DNA from: Parageobacillus sp. KH3-4
Lineage (GTDB): Bacteria > Bacillota > Bacilli > Bacillales > Anoxybacillaceae
Length of the DNA: 64,000 nt
Assembly (NCBI RefSeq): GCF_022846435.1
Contig: NZ_AP025627.1
Span: forward strand, 3,320,001-3,384,000
Direction: 5' to 3'
The translations under genes and the position numbers were made by a program. The notes below the pieces were generated by a model. That model worked only from the letters and a program-made list of their open reading frames with translations. It did not search any database and was not told the origin of the DNA. Below, piece after piece: positions 53,049 to 61,564 of the stretch; position 1 is the first letter of the stretch; each line of letters begins with the position of its first letter.

Positions 53049-54560
53049 ATGGGAAATTTTAAATTTAACATGGCTAGATATTTAGAAGAATTAATAAGTT
53101 TTAAGTGGGTAATACTAGGAGTTATTATCTATTTCTATGGTGCAGTGATGAAGAATGAAATCGTAGGAAACGCTTATAAGGTAGGTATGGTTGTAAACGG
53201 TTGGGATATTACTTTGAATTTGCTAAATGATATGTATATTATTGTTTATTTTATAATTCCTTTAGAACTGTTTATCTCAACAACCTCTATTTTGGCGGAT
53301 TTTAATTATGAAACCTTAATTCGATTAGGAACGTTAAAAAAATGGGTATTTCGCTCCCTTAAACATTTTTGGAAGAAAACTTCTATTCTATTATTGATTT
53401 GGGCATTTATGTCTATATATATGACGATTGGGTTACCTTTTTCTTGGAACTGGAGCCAATTTAGTAATTCAAATCATATTTATAATAACCTCAATAAAAT
53501 CAGTGTATTTTTTCAAACACCTTTATCGGCATTTATATTTCAGCTAATTTTATTATTTTTAACACTTTCTTTGTTACATCTAATTTTGTCATTATTATAT
53601 GTAACCACTAGAAATAAAAATTTCATACTAATAATTTGTGTTATTTTTTTTCTTGGTGGGATGGCGGGATTTAAATTATTACCTAAAGAATTTGCATTTT
53701 TATCTCCAACCACCTATTTTTCTGTTACAAAATATCTTGATTCATTTAATTCACCAATCTTAGGTTTTGGTATTCTATTAGGATTAATCATTATATGCCT
53801 GTTATATTTACTATTGTTAGACTTAAATAAAAAAAAGTACTTTCAAACTATAAAACCTTATCTTTCCCTGCTAATTTATTTATTTTTATGTTTTTTGGGG
53901 ATTGTTTCAACATCTATCTCTTTAAATTCCGGTGAAAGAACCATATTAGATGTATGGATAATGTCTTTTAGAGGTTCTAGTTCAGAAAACTTTATATATT
54001 TCCCTTTTTTCTTTTATTCAATAGTGTTTTTTGGATTTATTTATTTAGTTAATGTCTATATAAGTGAAGAGATAGATCGAATGGGATATTACAAGATTAT
54101 TCGCTTCAGGAATTTAAATAAGTGGTTTTGGAGTTGGTTTAAAAAAATTTTAATAAAAGTAGTTTTCTTACTCCTTTTACTTACATTACTTTCCATAAGT
54201 GTGGGTGCAATTACGGGGATGAAACTCAACTTTTATACAACAGTATTTAATGCTTCTTTATACGCAGTTTTTTATCACTTTTTTATTAATGGTTTCTTGC
54301 AAATTGTTTTTTATATATTTTCAGTTTTTATTGTTTCATGGATAAGAAAAGAACCAGTGCATGGATTGATATTGATTAGCGTTTTTATGATATTAATGTT
54401 GCCGGGAACTAATCCACTAGGTCTAATTCCTGTGGGATTAAATAGCTTGGTTTACTTGGAAGATTTTTCGCCATTCCATATAACCTTAATTTTATTAATG
54501 GCTAATTTTCTCGTTTATTTGGTAATAAAATATCTTTTTACGAAAAGCTTAAAAATTTAG
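53049..54560 (+). CDS. ABC-2 type permease subunit 2 (large)
   Basis: This 503-residue protein has about twelve hydrophobic helices in two halves. It begins two bases after the previous stop. It is double the size of subunit 1, as in some bacteriocin-immunity or self-protection exporters. No family name is recognised. Confidence 0.65.
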   Translation: MGNFKFNMARYLEELISFKWVILGVIIYFYGAVMKNEIVGNAYKVGMVVNGWDITLNLLNDMYIIVYFIIPLELFISTTSILADFNYETLIRLGTLKKWVFRSLKHFWKKTSILLLIWAFMSIYMTIGLPFSWNWSQFSNSNHIYNNLNKISVFFQTPLSAFIFQLILLFLTLSLLHLILSLLYVTTRNKNFILIICVIFFLGGMAGFKLLPKEFAFLSPTTYFSVTKYLDSFNSPILGFGILLGLIIICLLYLLLLDLNKKKYFQTIKPYLSLLIYLFLCFLGIVSTSISLNSGERTILDVWIMSFRGSSSENFIYFPFFFYSIVFFGFIYLVNVYISEEIDRMGYYKIIRFRNLNKWFWSWFKKILIKVVFLLLLLTLLSISVGAITGMKLNFYTTVFNASLYAVFYHFFINGFLQIVFYIFSVFIVSWIRKEPVHGLILISVFMILMLPGTNPLGLIPVGLNSLVYLEDFSPFHITLILLMANFLVYLVIKYLFTKSLKI

Positions 54561-54575
54561 CGTGGAGGCGATATT

Positions 54576-55214
54576 ATGTCTATTATTATTTCAATAAATA
54601 ATGTTTATAAAAGTTTTAAGGGAAATCCCCTGTTCGAAAATATTAATCTAGACATAGAGAAAGGTAAAATATATGGAATTGTAGGACCGAATGGTTCGGG
54701 TAAATCAGTTTTATTTAAAATGATATGTGGATTTATATTTCCAGATAAAGGGACAATCTCTATACAAGGATCAGAAATAGGTAAGAGTAAAAGGTTTCCA
54801 GAAAATTTTGGCGTTATTATAGATCGTCCTGGTTATATTGCGAATAAAACCGGTTTTCAAAATTTAAAGGAATTATCTTTAATAAGAGATATAATCGATG
54901 ATAAACAGATTATTGAAACGATGAAAATAGTTGGTTTAAATCCATATTCCAATCAAAAGGTAAAGAATTTTTCTTTAGGAATGAAACAAAAGTTAGCCAT
55001 TTGCCAGGCAATTATGGAAGAACAACAAGTGCTAATATTAGACGAACCATTTAATGCTTTAGATATGGAAAGTGTAAAAAGAATACGAAATTTATTATTG
55101 AGGTTGAAGGAAGAAGGGCGAACTATATTACTTACAAGTCACAATCAAGAAGATATTAATATCTGTGACTTTGTTTATCGAATTAATCAATGTAAATTAG
55201 AACAAATAAAATAA
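54576..55214 (+). CDS. ABC transporter ATP-binding protein (ends at IS boundary)
   Basis: This 212-residue ATPase has Walker A GPNGSGKS (about 37-44), signature FSLGMKQK (about 131), Walker B VLILDEPFNALD (about 149-160) and H-loop LTSHNQED (about 187). The TAA stop uses the first base of the IS982 end (55214). The natural C-terminus may therefore have been cut by the insertion, although all catalytic motifs are intact. GGAGGCG precedes the ATG. Confidence 0.88.
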   Translation: MSIIISINNVYKSFKGNPLFENINLDIEKGKIYGIVGPNGSGKSVLFKMICGFIFPDKGTISIQGSEIGKSKRFPENFGVIIDRPGYIANKTGFQNLKELSLIRDIIDDKQIIETMKIVGLNPYSNQKVKNFSLGMKQKLAICQAIMEEQQVLILDEPFNALDMESVKRIRNLLLRLKEEGRTILLTSHNQEDINICDFVYRINQCKLEQIK

Positions 55215-55255
55215 CCCGTGGTGCTAGATAAAATCAGACAAGCATAAAAGTAGCC

Positions 55256-55334
55256 CTTGCATGAGGATCTCCTTAAAATGAAAGTGTGACCAAACACCAA
55301 AAGGAGAGTTCCCATGCAAGAGCACTTTCATTTT
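55256..55334 (+). promoter_or_regulatory. Alternative-hairpin transposase leader, copy 2
   Basis: Segment 1 (55256-55274) pairs with segment 3 (55301-55320), which holds AAGGAGAG and the ATG. Segment 2 AAAATGAAAGTG (55275-55286) pairs exactly with segment 4 CACTTTCATTTT (55323-55334). The two pairings interleave, so they compete or form a pseudoknot. Read-through transcripts from outside would contain segment 1 and hide the start. Confidence 0.65.
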
Positions 55335-56129
55335 ACAACAGATAGAGCCAAACTTCAAAAACAATATGCATCGATTTTGTATTTTGTATCAGCTCAACTA
55401 TCGAATATCCAGATTCATCTTCAACGTCGAAATCTTCATTGGTTGAAACAGAAGCACGAGGTCATCATTGCCGTCCATGTCCTTGGAAAGTTGCTGGGCT
55501 TTACTTCCGAACGGGCTTGGCGCCGGTTTGTGATCGGGAATTTGTTTTCCAAGGACTTGTTCCCTGAACGTTCTCGATACAACCGTCGTTGCCGGGCGCT
55601 TGGCTTTGCGATCAAGTGGATGCGGCACCAGCTGGCCAAACGCGGGCAGCACCATGCGTATGCGGTCGTGGACAGCTTGCCGATCGAGCTGTGTCATTCA
55701 GCCCGAATGCATCGCGCCAAACGGTTTCGTGGAATCGCCGATATCGGCTATTGTGCTTCGAAAAAGATCGCTTTCTATGGGTTGAAACTTCATCTGCAGG
55801 TCACCGACCAAGGGCTTCCGATGGGATATGTCGTCACCGAAGCGTCTTGTCACGACCGGGTGGCCGCTGAAACCGTCATGACGCAAATTCCACATCCATA
55901 TAATCTGGGTGACAAAGGGTACATCAGCCAAAAACTGCAAAAGAAGCTGTACGAAGAGCATCGAATTGCTTTTTGGACGCCCGTTCGAAAAAATCAGCGA
56001 ATTCGCCAATCTGATGCATGGAAACAGGGGATGAAACGAAAACGCAAAGTGATTGAAACCGTGTTTTCGATTTTAGTCGATTCACATCGGATCACCGAGA
56101 TTCGGAGCGAACTCGGTTTCTGGATTTGA
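55314..56129 (+). CDS. IS982-family DDE transposase
   Basis: This 271-residue protein has a DDE catalytic set consistent with the family: first Asp in YAVVDSLPIELC (about 118), second in NLGDKGYIS (about 196), Glu in KRKVIETVFSIL (about 245). The N-terminal DNA-binding region is basic. The start is ATG 55314 with AAGGAGAG. It presumably mobilises the whole composite element. Confidence 0.92.
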   Translation: MQEHFHFTTDRAKLQKQYASILYFVSAQLSNIQIHLQRRNLHWLKQKHEVIIAVHVLGKLLGFTSERAWRRFVIGNLFSKDLFPERSRYNRRCRALGFAIKWMRHQLAKRGQHHAYAVVDSLPIELCHSARMHRAKRFRGIADIGYCASKKIAFYGLKLHLQVTDQGLPMGYVVTEASCHDRVAAETVMTQIPHPYNLGDKGYISQKLQKKLYEEHRIAFWTPVRKNQRIRQSDAWKQGMKRKRKVIETVFSILVDSHRITEIRSELGFWI

Positions 56130-56492
56130 AACGGCATTGGATGCTATTTTACTGGCTTACTCGCTTGTTGTTCTTGGGCTAGTTGAGTGTTAAAACTCAA
56201 CTAGCACCACGGGTTATTTTATCTAAAAAGATAAGCGGTTCTGTTCGATATCCAAGCCAAGTTTATATGTATGGAATAAAATTCCCCTCCCCGTCCGATG
56301 AACTACGTTTCCTTTTAACCCCAAATCCAGCGCTTCTTCAAGCAGATAAGCCAACTGCCGGCAGCTAAAATCGCGGGCTTATTCCTCTAATCTTCCTAAT
56401 TTTTATTATCCCTCCTCGGTCTTCTTGCCTTGCACATATAAACTATGTACCATGTTAAACGATGACATTTTCAGAAACGAGGTATAAAAGCG

Positions 56493-57635
56493 ATGCGCTT
56501 TTGGATTTTAATCGGCATTGTCGCCATTTCCGGTTTATCGCAAGGGATGCTGCTGCCACTGCTTTCGATGTTGCTTGAAAAACATGGGGTTTCTTCTTCC
56601 TTAAACGGCATGCATGCCACGGCATTGTATATCGGCGTCCTATTGGTTTCTCCGTTTTTGGAAAAGCCGCTCCGCCAATATGGATACCGGCCCATGATTA
56701 TCCTTGGTGGTTTTATTGTAATATTATCGCTTGCCTTATTTCCAGCTTTTCACTCGTTTTTGTTTTGGTTTTTTCTGCGCCTTTGCATCGGAATTGGCGA
56801 CCATATGCTCCATTTTGCGACACAAACGTGGATTACCGACTTTTCTCCGGCGCAACGGCGAGGCCGCAACCTGTCGTTATACGGACTGTCTTTCGGCATT
56901 GGATTTTCTGCTGGCCCGCTGTTAGCGTCACTTATTCAATTCAAGGAATCGTTGCCGTTTCTTTTATCATCGCTGCTTAGCCTGATCGGCTGGTGTAGCG
57001 TCTTTTTTCTGCAAAACGAACGGCCGAAAGAAAGCGAACAATCTAGTTTGGCGCACACATTCGATCGTTTTGTTTATGCGTGGAAATACGCGTGGGTTGC
57101 TTTATTGCTGCCGTTCACTTACGGCTTTTTAGAAGCGGCGGTTCATGCCGTTTTCCCTGTTTACGCTTTGCGGGAACATATTGTAATAGAACATGTGGCA
57201 TTGATTTTACCGGCCTTTTCACTCGGCGGCATCACCTTTCAATTGCCGCTTGGATTATTAAGCGATCGTTTGGGGCGAAAACAAGTCATTGCCGGCGCTT
57301 TATTGATCGGGAGTGTCAGTTTTTTGGGAGCCTATTTATTCCATCGCTCTCTTGTCGGCCTTGCCGCTTGTTTCTTTATTGCCGGTATGTTTGTCGGCTC
57401 TTTATTTTCACTCGGCATTACGTATATGGCAGATTTGTTGCCAAAACAGCTTCTCCCAGCTGGAAACTTGCTATGTGGTATGCTGTACAGCACCGGCAGC
57501 ATGATCGGCCCGTTTGTCAACGGTTTCGCAATCGAATATGGCACCAACAACTTTTTCTTTACGATCAGTGCCATTCTTTTCCTTTCCTTTTTCCTGCTGC
57601 TATGGAACAGAAAAAAGAAGGTCATCCATTTATGA
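56493..57635 (+). CDS. yfkF: Major facilitator transporter YfkF
   Basis: This 380-residue MFS protein has 12 predicted helices. The loop 2-3/8-9 signature appears as LSDRLGRKQV (about 255). In B. subtilis yfkF is next to yfkE, supporting the view that the transposon split the pair. Substrate is unknown; multidrug export is possible. Confidence 0.85.
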   Translation: MRFWILIGIVAISGLSQGMLLPLLSMLLEKHGVSSSLNGMHATALYIGVLLVSPFLEKPLRQYGYRPMIILGGFIVILSLALFPAFHSFLFWFFLRLCIGIGDHMLHFATQTWITDFSPAQRRGRNLSLYGLSFGIGFSAGPLLASLIQFKESLPFLLSSLLSLIGWCSVFFLQNERPKESEQSSLAHTFDRFVYAWKYAWVALLLPFTYGFLEAAVHAVFPVYALREHIVIEHVALILPAFSLGGITFQLPLGLLSDRLGRKQVIAGALLIGSVSFLGAYLFHRSLVGLAACFFIAGMFVGSLFSLGITYMADLLPKQLLPAGNLLCGMLYSTGSMIGPFVNGFAIEYGTNNFFFTISAILFLSFFLLLWNRKKKVIHL

Positions 57636-57648
57636 CCTTCTTTTTTTA
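57617..57648 (+). terminator. yfkF terminator
   Basis: GAAGGTCA (57617-57624) pairs with TGACCTTC (57633-57640), followed by TTTTTTTATT. It overlaps the yfkF stop. Confidence 0.88.
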
Positions 57649-57741
57649 TTTTCAAAAAATTATTGACCTTTTTCTTTTATCTGTTATATAATAATGACAA
57701 CAATTAATTAATCTGTTTTAAAACAGAGGGGGCGATGAGCA

Positions 57742-57888
57742 ATGCTTAGAGCGGAACGAAAAAACATGATTGAGTTTATTGAAAAAGTAAGAGGAATTTC
57801 CAGAGATCAACTTGCTTATATGACAGATGCGGAAATCGAATATATTTACGAGCTGTACTATCACCATCATGAAGAAATCGCCGAATAA
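57742..57888 (+). CDS. BH0509-like small protein
   Basis: This 48-residue protein (MLRAERKNMIEFIEKVRGIS...) starts at ATG 57742 after GAGGGGGCG. An earlier ATG in another frame stops after four codons. It resembles small BH0509-family proteins of Bacillaceae. Function is unknown. Confidence 0.75.
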   Translation: MLRAERKNMIEFIEKVRGISRDQLAYMTDAEIEYIYELYYHHHEEIAE

Positions 57889-57890
57889 AA

Positions 57891-57922
57891 GGACTGTCGC
57901 ATGACAGTCCATTCTTTTTTCT
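57891..57922 (+). terminator. Terminator of the 48-residue gene
   Basis: GGACTGT/ACAGTCC (57891-57897 with 57904-57910) is followed by ATTCTTTTTTC. Confidence 0.85.
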
Positions 57923-57926
57923 CTTT

Positions 57927-58031
57927 TTAATGGTACCCGTTTTGGCCGTTCGCGCTGCCGCTCGTTTTATGCTTTGGCTTGTTTTTTCCTTTTTGCTTTG
58001 TGCCCCCGTCTTTTTTTGTATGTTTCGTCAT
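57927..58031 (-). CDS. Small Lys/Gly-rich protein (possibly spore-associated)
   Basis: This 34-residue frame (MTKHTKKDGGTKQKGKNKPK...) is preceded by GAGAGGGGG. Nearly a third of residues are Lys/His. Its composition is like minor small acid-soluble spore proteins, but I cannot match a named one. Confidence 0.5.
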   Translation of the reverse strand: MTKHTKKDGGTKQKGKNKPKHKTSGSANGQNGYH

Positions 58032-58118
58032 TGACGATCCCCCTCTCATTTTCAACAACTCTTTACAATGATTACTGTTTCCCCTCTTTCGCCGCTTATG
58101 AAAGGAAGTTTATGCATA

Positions 58119-58946
58119 TTAACGCTTCCGCCCTTCACGTTCACAATCAAAAATTGCGTTCATTTCACCGCCCAACACGATAATCATTCCGGATAAATAA
58201 AACCAAACCATTAAGATAATCATCCCGCCGAGACTTCCGTACATCGCTGCATAATTGGCAAAATGGTTGACGTAGTAGGAAAAAGCAAGTGACGTGATAA
58301 TCCAACCAATTGTCGCAAAAATGGCTCCGCGGACAACGTTTGCACAACGCAATTTTTTATTTGGGGCAAAATAATACAATACAGTAAACACAACAAATAA
58401 AATCAACGAACTAATCACCCAGCGCATCGCGTTCCAAATCATTAAAAACGTCGCGGGAAAACCAAAAGCGGAAAATAAAAACAGCCCTATCATTTTGCCG
58501 AATACAGGCAAAACTAAAGCGACGATGATGACAAAAATCATCCCAAGCGTAAGCAGTACAGACATTCCCCGCGCAACAAGGAAAGGACGATTTTCCACGA
58601 CATCGTAGGCGCGGTTGAACGCCCGGACAATCGCGTTCATTCCATTCGAAGCGGACCAAATCGCACCGATAATACTAAGTGACAACAATCTTCCGTTTTG
58701 CTCATCCATCACCCGATGAACGTTTGCCTCCACTAAATGAATAGCTTCCTTTGGGGCGTACTGGCGGATGATGGACAGAAGATCTTCGTGTGGAATCGGC
58801 AAATAAGCAAGCAATGTAATTAAAAAAATAAGAAATGGAAATAGGGAAAGAAGAAAATAGTAAGCCAATTCCGCAGATAGTCGGGGGATCTCATCTTTTT
58901 GAAAACGCCGCGCCATTTCACGAATAAACGTTAAATCGATCATCAT
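58119..58946 (-). CDS. yfkH: YihY/BrkB-family membrane protein YfkH
   Basis: This 275-residue protein has six membrane helices and the family pattern ELAYYFLLSLFPFLIFLI near the start, then WSASNGMNAIVRAFNRAYDV. YihY/BrkB proteins are widespread with unclear function; they were once annotated as RNase BN. Two Met codons at the start make the exact start uncertain by one residue. Confidence 0.88.
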   Translation of the reverse strand: MMIDLTFIREMARRFQKDEIPRLSAELAYYFLLSLFPFLIFLITLLAYLPIPHEDLLSIIRQYAPKEAIHLVEANVHRVMDEQNGRLLSLSIIGAIWSASNGMNAIVRAFNRAYDVVENRPFLVARGMSVLLTLGMIFVIIVALVLPVFGKMIGLFLFSAFGFPATFLMIWNAMRWVISSLILFVVFTVLYYFAPNKKLRCANVVRGAIFATIGWIITSLAFSYYVNHFANYAAMYGSLGGMIILMVWFYLSGMIIVLGGEMNAIFDCEREGRKR

Positions 58947-58969
58947 GCATCGTTTCCCTCTTCATCATT

Positions 58970-59236
58970 TTATTTGGGGCGATCCTCTTTTTTCCGGCTA
59001 TACACTTCCCTTACTATTTCGATCACTTCCGGCGTTTTTTCCACAATGTCTTTTATTTTTTCCATCATAAACTCGACATCTTCTGCCATCTCTTCTACGG
59101 ACCGCCGCCATTGTTTCAGTCTCATTGGCAATGAAGAACGAGCTTGTTTTTCTCCAATTTTGCCAAATAAAGAAAATGCAGCTCCTACTGCCGCTCCAAT
59201 TAATATATTTTTCCATACGCTCCCTTTTCTTTTCAC
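58970..59236 (-). CDS. YtxH-like small membrane protein
   Basis: This 88-residue protein starts at GTG 59236, directly after the stop of yfkJ. One N-terminal membrane helix (ILIGAAVGAAFSLFG) is followed by an amphipathic coiled coil, as in YtxH general stress proteins. It is coupled to yfkJ. Confidence 0.75.
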   Translation of the reverse strand: MKRKGSVWKNILIGAAVGAAFSLFGKIGEKQARSSLPMRLKQWRRSVEEMAEDVEFMMEKIKDIVEKTPEVIEIVREVYSRKKEDRPK

Positions 59237-59728
59237 TTATTTTTCCTCCTTTGTTTCGCAAAGTTTTTTCTCTCTTATAATTGCATCTAATAAATGTTCA
59301 CACCCTTTTTGAATGAGGTCATATACTTCCGCAAAATTTCCCGTATAGTACGGATCAGGCACATCAGCAATCTCGCTATTTGGAACAAAATCAAGCAGCC
59401 GGCCGATAAACCCCGTTTGATTGTATCCGGCCAATCGCCGCAAATTTCCGACATTTTCTGCATCCATCGCAATAATATAATCAAACTCGCGCAAATCCTC
59501 TTTACAAATTTGCCGAGCGCGAATTCCCGAAAAATCAATCTGATTTTTCCTTAATATCGTCTGTGTCCCTTCGTGCGGCGGTTCTCCCACATGCCAATTC
59601 CCTGTTCCTGCAGAATCCACGATAATTTTCCCTTCCAATCCTCTCTCTTTTACTAAATGCCGAAAAACCGCCTCCGCCATCGGAGAACGGCAAATATTCC
59701 CTAAACAAACGAACAATACCTTTACCAT
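59237..59728 (-). CDS. yfkJ: Low-molecular-weight protein tyrosine phosphatase YfkJ
   Basis: This 163-residue protein starts at ATG 59728. The P-loop VCLGNICRSPMAE (C-x5-R-S, about 8-15) and the general-acid DPYY (about 126) are both intact. It dephosphorylates protein tyrosine (B. subtilis YfkJ). It is the first gene of the yfkJ-ytxH-like-yfkH set. Confidence 0.92.
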   Translation of the reverse strand: MVKVLFVCLGNICRSPMAEAVFRHLVKERGLEGKIIVDSAGTGNWHVGEPPHEGTQTILRKNQIDFSGIRARQICKEDLREFDYIIAMDAENVGNLRRLAGYNQTGFIGRLLDFVPNSEIADVPDPYYTGNFAEVYDLIQKGCEHLLDAIIREKKLCETKEEK

Positions 59729-60211
59729 TGTTTCACGTCCTCCTTCGATTCCATTTAATGGTTTATATAAAAACATTCTATTATTGTTAATTATGTATTA
59801 TATTTACATTACAGCGAACAATCTTTACATAAGTCGAACAAATATAAAGCAAATGGATATACTGGATCATGAAAATGCGTTTTTCATTCGTTAATTACAT
59901 TATAAGACAAGAGATGATAGATGATAAATGATAACGAATCGATTCGATATAAATTATACAATGTACAAAAAGCGTTTTGTTCTCCAGCATTCCAAATTCG
60001 CCGGACGAAGAACGAAATTTACATCATTATCCACCAACAACGTACGATTCACAACAAATATTGCAATGATGCTTGGCGGATCGCCAAAAAAGATTGCAAA
60101 CCTGTTTGCGTACAGAACGGGAGGGCGCAAAAAATAATCAATAATGTTTTAAAAATAACCGATAACCTGCTACAATACATGTAATCTTTACAAAAGGAAG
60201 GAGCAAAAAAA
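59729..60211. other. Divergent intergenic region yfkJ / yfkK
   Basis: These 480 bases are AT-rich with no supported gene. A possible -10 TACAAT (about 60171) and AAGGAAGGAG ribosome site serve yfkK. Confidence 0.4.
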
Positions 60212-60436
60212 ATGGATCTATCCAAAAAATCAGCGGAAAACGTGAAGTACATGGTGGAAAAAATAAAAGAAAAGCTAAAGGTCTTAAATTTTGACGCGAT
60301 TAAGCCCTCCCACTTTTCTGAAGAATGGTATGATGAGCTAAAAGAAATTTACGAAATGGTGATGAGAAAAAACACGTTTAGCCCAAGCGAGATGCAGGCA
60401 ATCGCTGAAGAATTAGGAAACTTGCGCAAAAAATAA
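60212..60436 (+). CDS. yfkK: YfkK (DUF1128) protein
   Basis: This 74-residue, all-helical protein ([20 protein letters not shown]...) is characteristic of the DUF1128/YfkK family of Bacillaceae. Function is unknown. It is monocistronic, with its own terminator. Confidence 0.88.
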   Translation: MDLSKKSAENVKYMVEKIKEKLKVLNFDAIKPSHFSEEWYDELKEIYEMVMRKNTFSPSEMQAIAEELGNLRKK

Positions 60437-60451
60437 ACATACGGATAAAAA

Positions 60452-60480
60452 AGGCCGGAACATAATCCGTCCTTTTTTCT
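60452..60480 (+). terminator. yfkK terminator
   Basis: AGGCCGGA/TCCGTCCT stem with one mismatch (60452-60459 with 60466-60473) is followed by TTTTTCTTTTC. Confidence 0.8.
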
Positions 60481-60549
60481 TTTCTATTTTCATTTATTTC
60501 TCTACTGTGCTATATCATTAAAAAATTAATTCCTATCGAAAAACTAGGA

Positions 60550-60842
60550 TTGACTTTTGCGTGAATTATGCTAAAATTTTAAGCAATTACAGCTTACCAA
60601 CCTGATGAAAATAACCAATTCGGAGAATTCCGGCAGCTTGCTTTTGCAAAGCAAGGCGCCCATTCCGGCAAAAGGGGTACCGTTTTGCAAAACAAGAAGA
60701 AATGTGCATCTTTTTTTCGCTCTTTCCACACGAAGGAGCGTTTCATGTTTCTCGCTTCTTTCATCGAAAATACCCTCCTACTTTTAGGACGATATCACCA
60801 ATTAATCCGCTTTACTTTATTAAAGCAAAAAGGAGGAGCGAC
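60550..60842 (+). promoter_or_regulatory. Promoter and long leader of the cysH operon
   Basis: TTGACT (60550), a 16-base spacer and TAAAAT (60572) form a strong promoter. The leader of about 255 bases contains the palindrome CTTGCTTTTGCAAAGCAAG (60639-60657), repeated CCGGCA/GCCGG segments and a T-run (about 60711). I cannot recognise the SAM-I (S-box) core. The length implies regulation of sulfur genes, possibly by attenuation. Confidence 0.5.
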
Positions 60843-61550
60843 ATGCTGACGTATCAAACATGGGAAAGCCATGAAAAGCCTTCGTTTCCGCACGATGACG
60901 AAACAAAAGGGGCGCTCAATGTTCTTGCGTGGGCGTACGGCGAATACAAAGATGATATTGTTTACGCCTGCAGCTTTGGAGTGGAAGGAATCGTTTTGAT
61001 TGATTTAATTTCCAAAGTCAAACCAAACGCGGAAATCGTGTTTCTCGATACAGGTCTCCATTTTCGCGAAACATATGAAACGATCGAAAAAGTCAAAGAA
61101 AAATATCCTTCCCTGCGCATCGTCATGAAAAAACCGAGTTTATCGCTAGAAGAACAAGCACAACAGTTTGGGGATGAACTATGGAAGCACAATCCAAATA
61201 AATGTTGCGAGTTGCGAAAGGTCATTCCCCTTCGCGAAGTGTTAACAGGGGTAACCGCTTGGATTTCCGGGCTACGCCGCGAACAATCGCCGACACGCAA
61301 ACATGTGGAATATATAAATAAAGATGACAAATTCCAATCCATTAAAATATGCCCGCTTATTCATTGGACATGGAAAGATGTATGGAATTACGTATACAAA
61401 CGCCAACTTCCGTATAACGTGCTTCATGATCGCGGCTATCCAAGCATTGGTTGCGAACCTTGTACGTCTCCTGCGCTCGATCCGAATGATTTACGCTCCG
61501 GCAGATGGGTCGGTCACGGGAAAACAGAATGCGGGCTTCACATCACATAA
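60843..61550 (+). CDS. cysH: Phosphoadenylyl/adenylyl-sulfate reductase
   Basis: This 235-residue protein starts at ATG 60843 (AAAGGAGGAG upstream). The PP-loop-like segment is [12 protein letters not shown]. Iron-sulfur cysteines appear as KCCELRKV (CC, about 120) and GCEPCTS (C-x2-C, about 206). The C-terminal catalytic ECGLH follows. The CC...CxxC cluster pattern is that of APS-type reductases. It reduces activated sulfate to sulfite. Confidence 0.93.
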   Translation: MLTYQTWESHEKPSFPHDDETKGALNVLAWAYGEYKDDIVYACSFGVEGIVLIDLISKVKPNAEIVFLDTGLHFRETYETIEKVKEKYPSLRIVMKKPSLSLEEQAQQFGDELWKHNPNKCCELRKVIPLREVLTGVTAWISGLRREQSPTRKHVEYINKDDKFQSIKICPLIHWTWKDVWNYVYKRQLPYNVLHDRGYPSIGCEPCTSPALDPNDLRSGRWVGHGKTECGLHIT

Positions 61551-61564
61551 GGAGAGACAAAGTG

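Larger units (their letters stand above)
55214..56214 (+). mobile_element. IS982-family insertion sequence, intact copy 2
   Basis: The element is 1001 bp with 14-bp perfect terminal repeats (ACCCGTGGTGCTAG and its complement) and one full transposase gene. The complementary flanks ATAAAATA and TATTTTAT extend the inverted repeat outward. Confidence 0.92.
50459..56222. mobile_element. Composite transposon with 8-bp target duplication
   Basis: The element spans 50467-56214. Its outer ends are ACCCGTGGTGCTAG on the left and the exact reverse complement on the right. TATTTTAT directly borders both ends (50459-50466 and 56215-56222). It contains two same-orientation IS982-family copies and a 3.8-kb AT-rich cargo (exported protein and ABC transporter). 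It sits in the promoter gap between chaA and yfkF, genes that are neighbours in B. subtilis. Confidence 0.85.

Noticed and set aside
55206-56222. Independent target duplication of the right IS copy
   Set aside because: Its two flanks are complementary rather than direct repeats. The direct repeat is found only at the outer ends of the composite.
59921-60184. Small plus-strand frames upstream of yfkK
   Set aside because: Two overlapping frames without a ribosome site or recognisable sequence; likely chance.
60585-60842. SAM-I riboswitch before cysH
   Set aside because: The conserved GGAGGGA...GATGAAACCCGGCAACC core is not present. Only AATTCCGGCAG is faintly similar.
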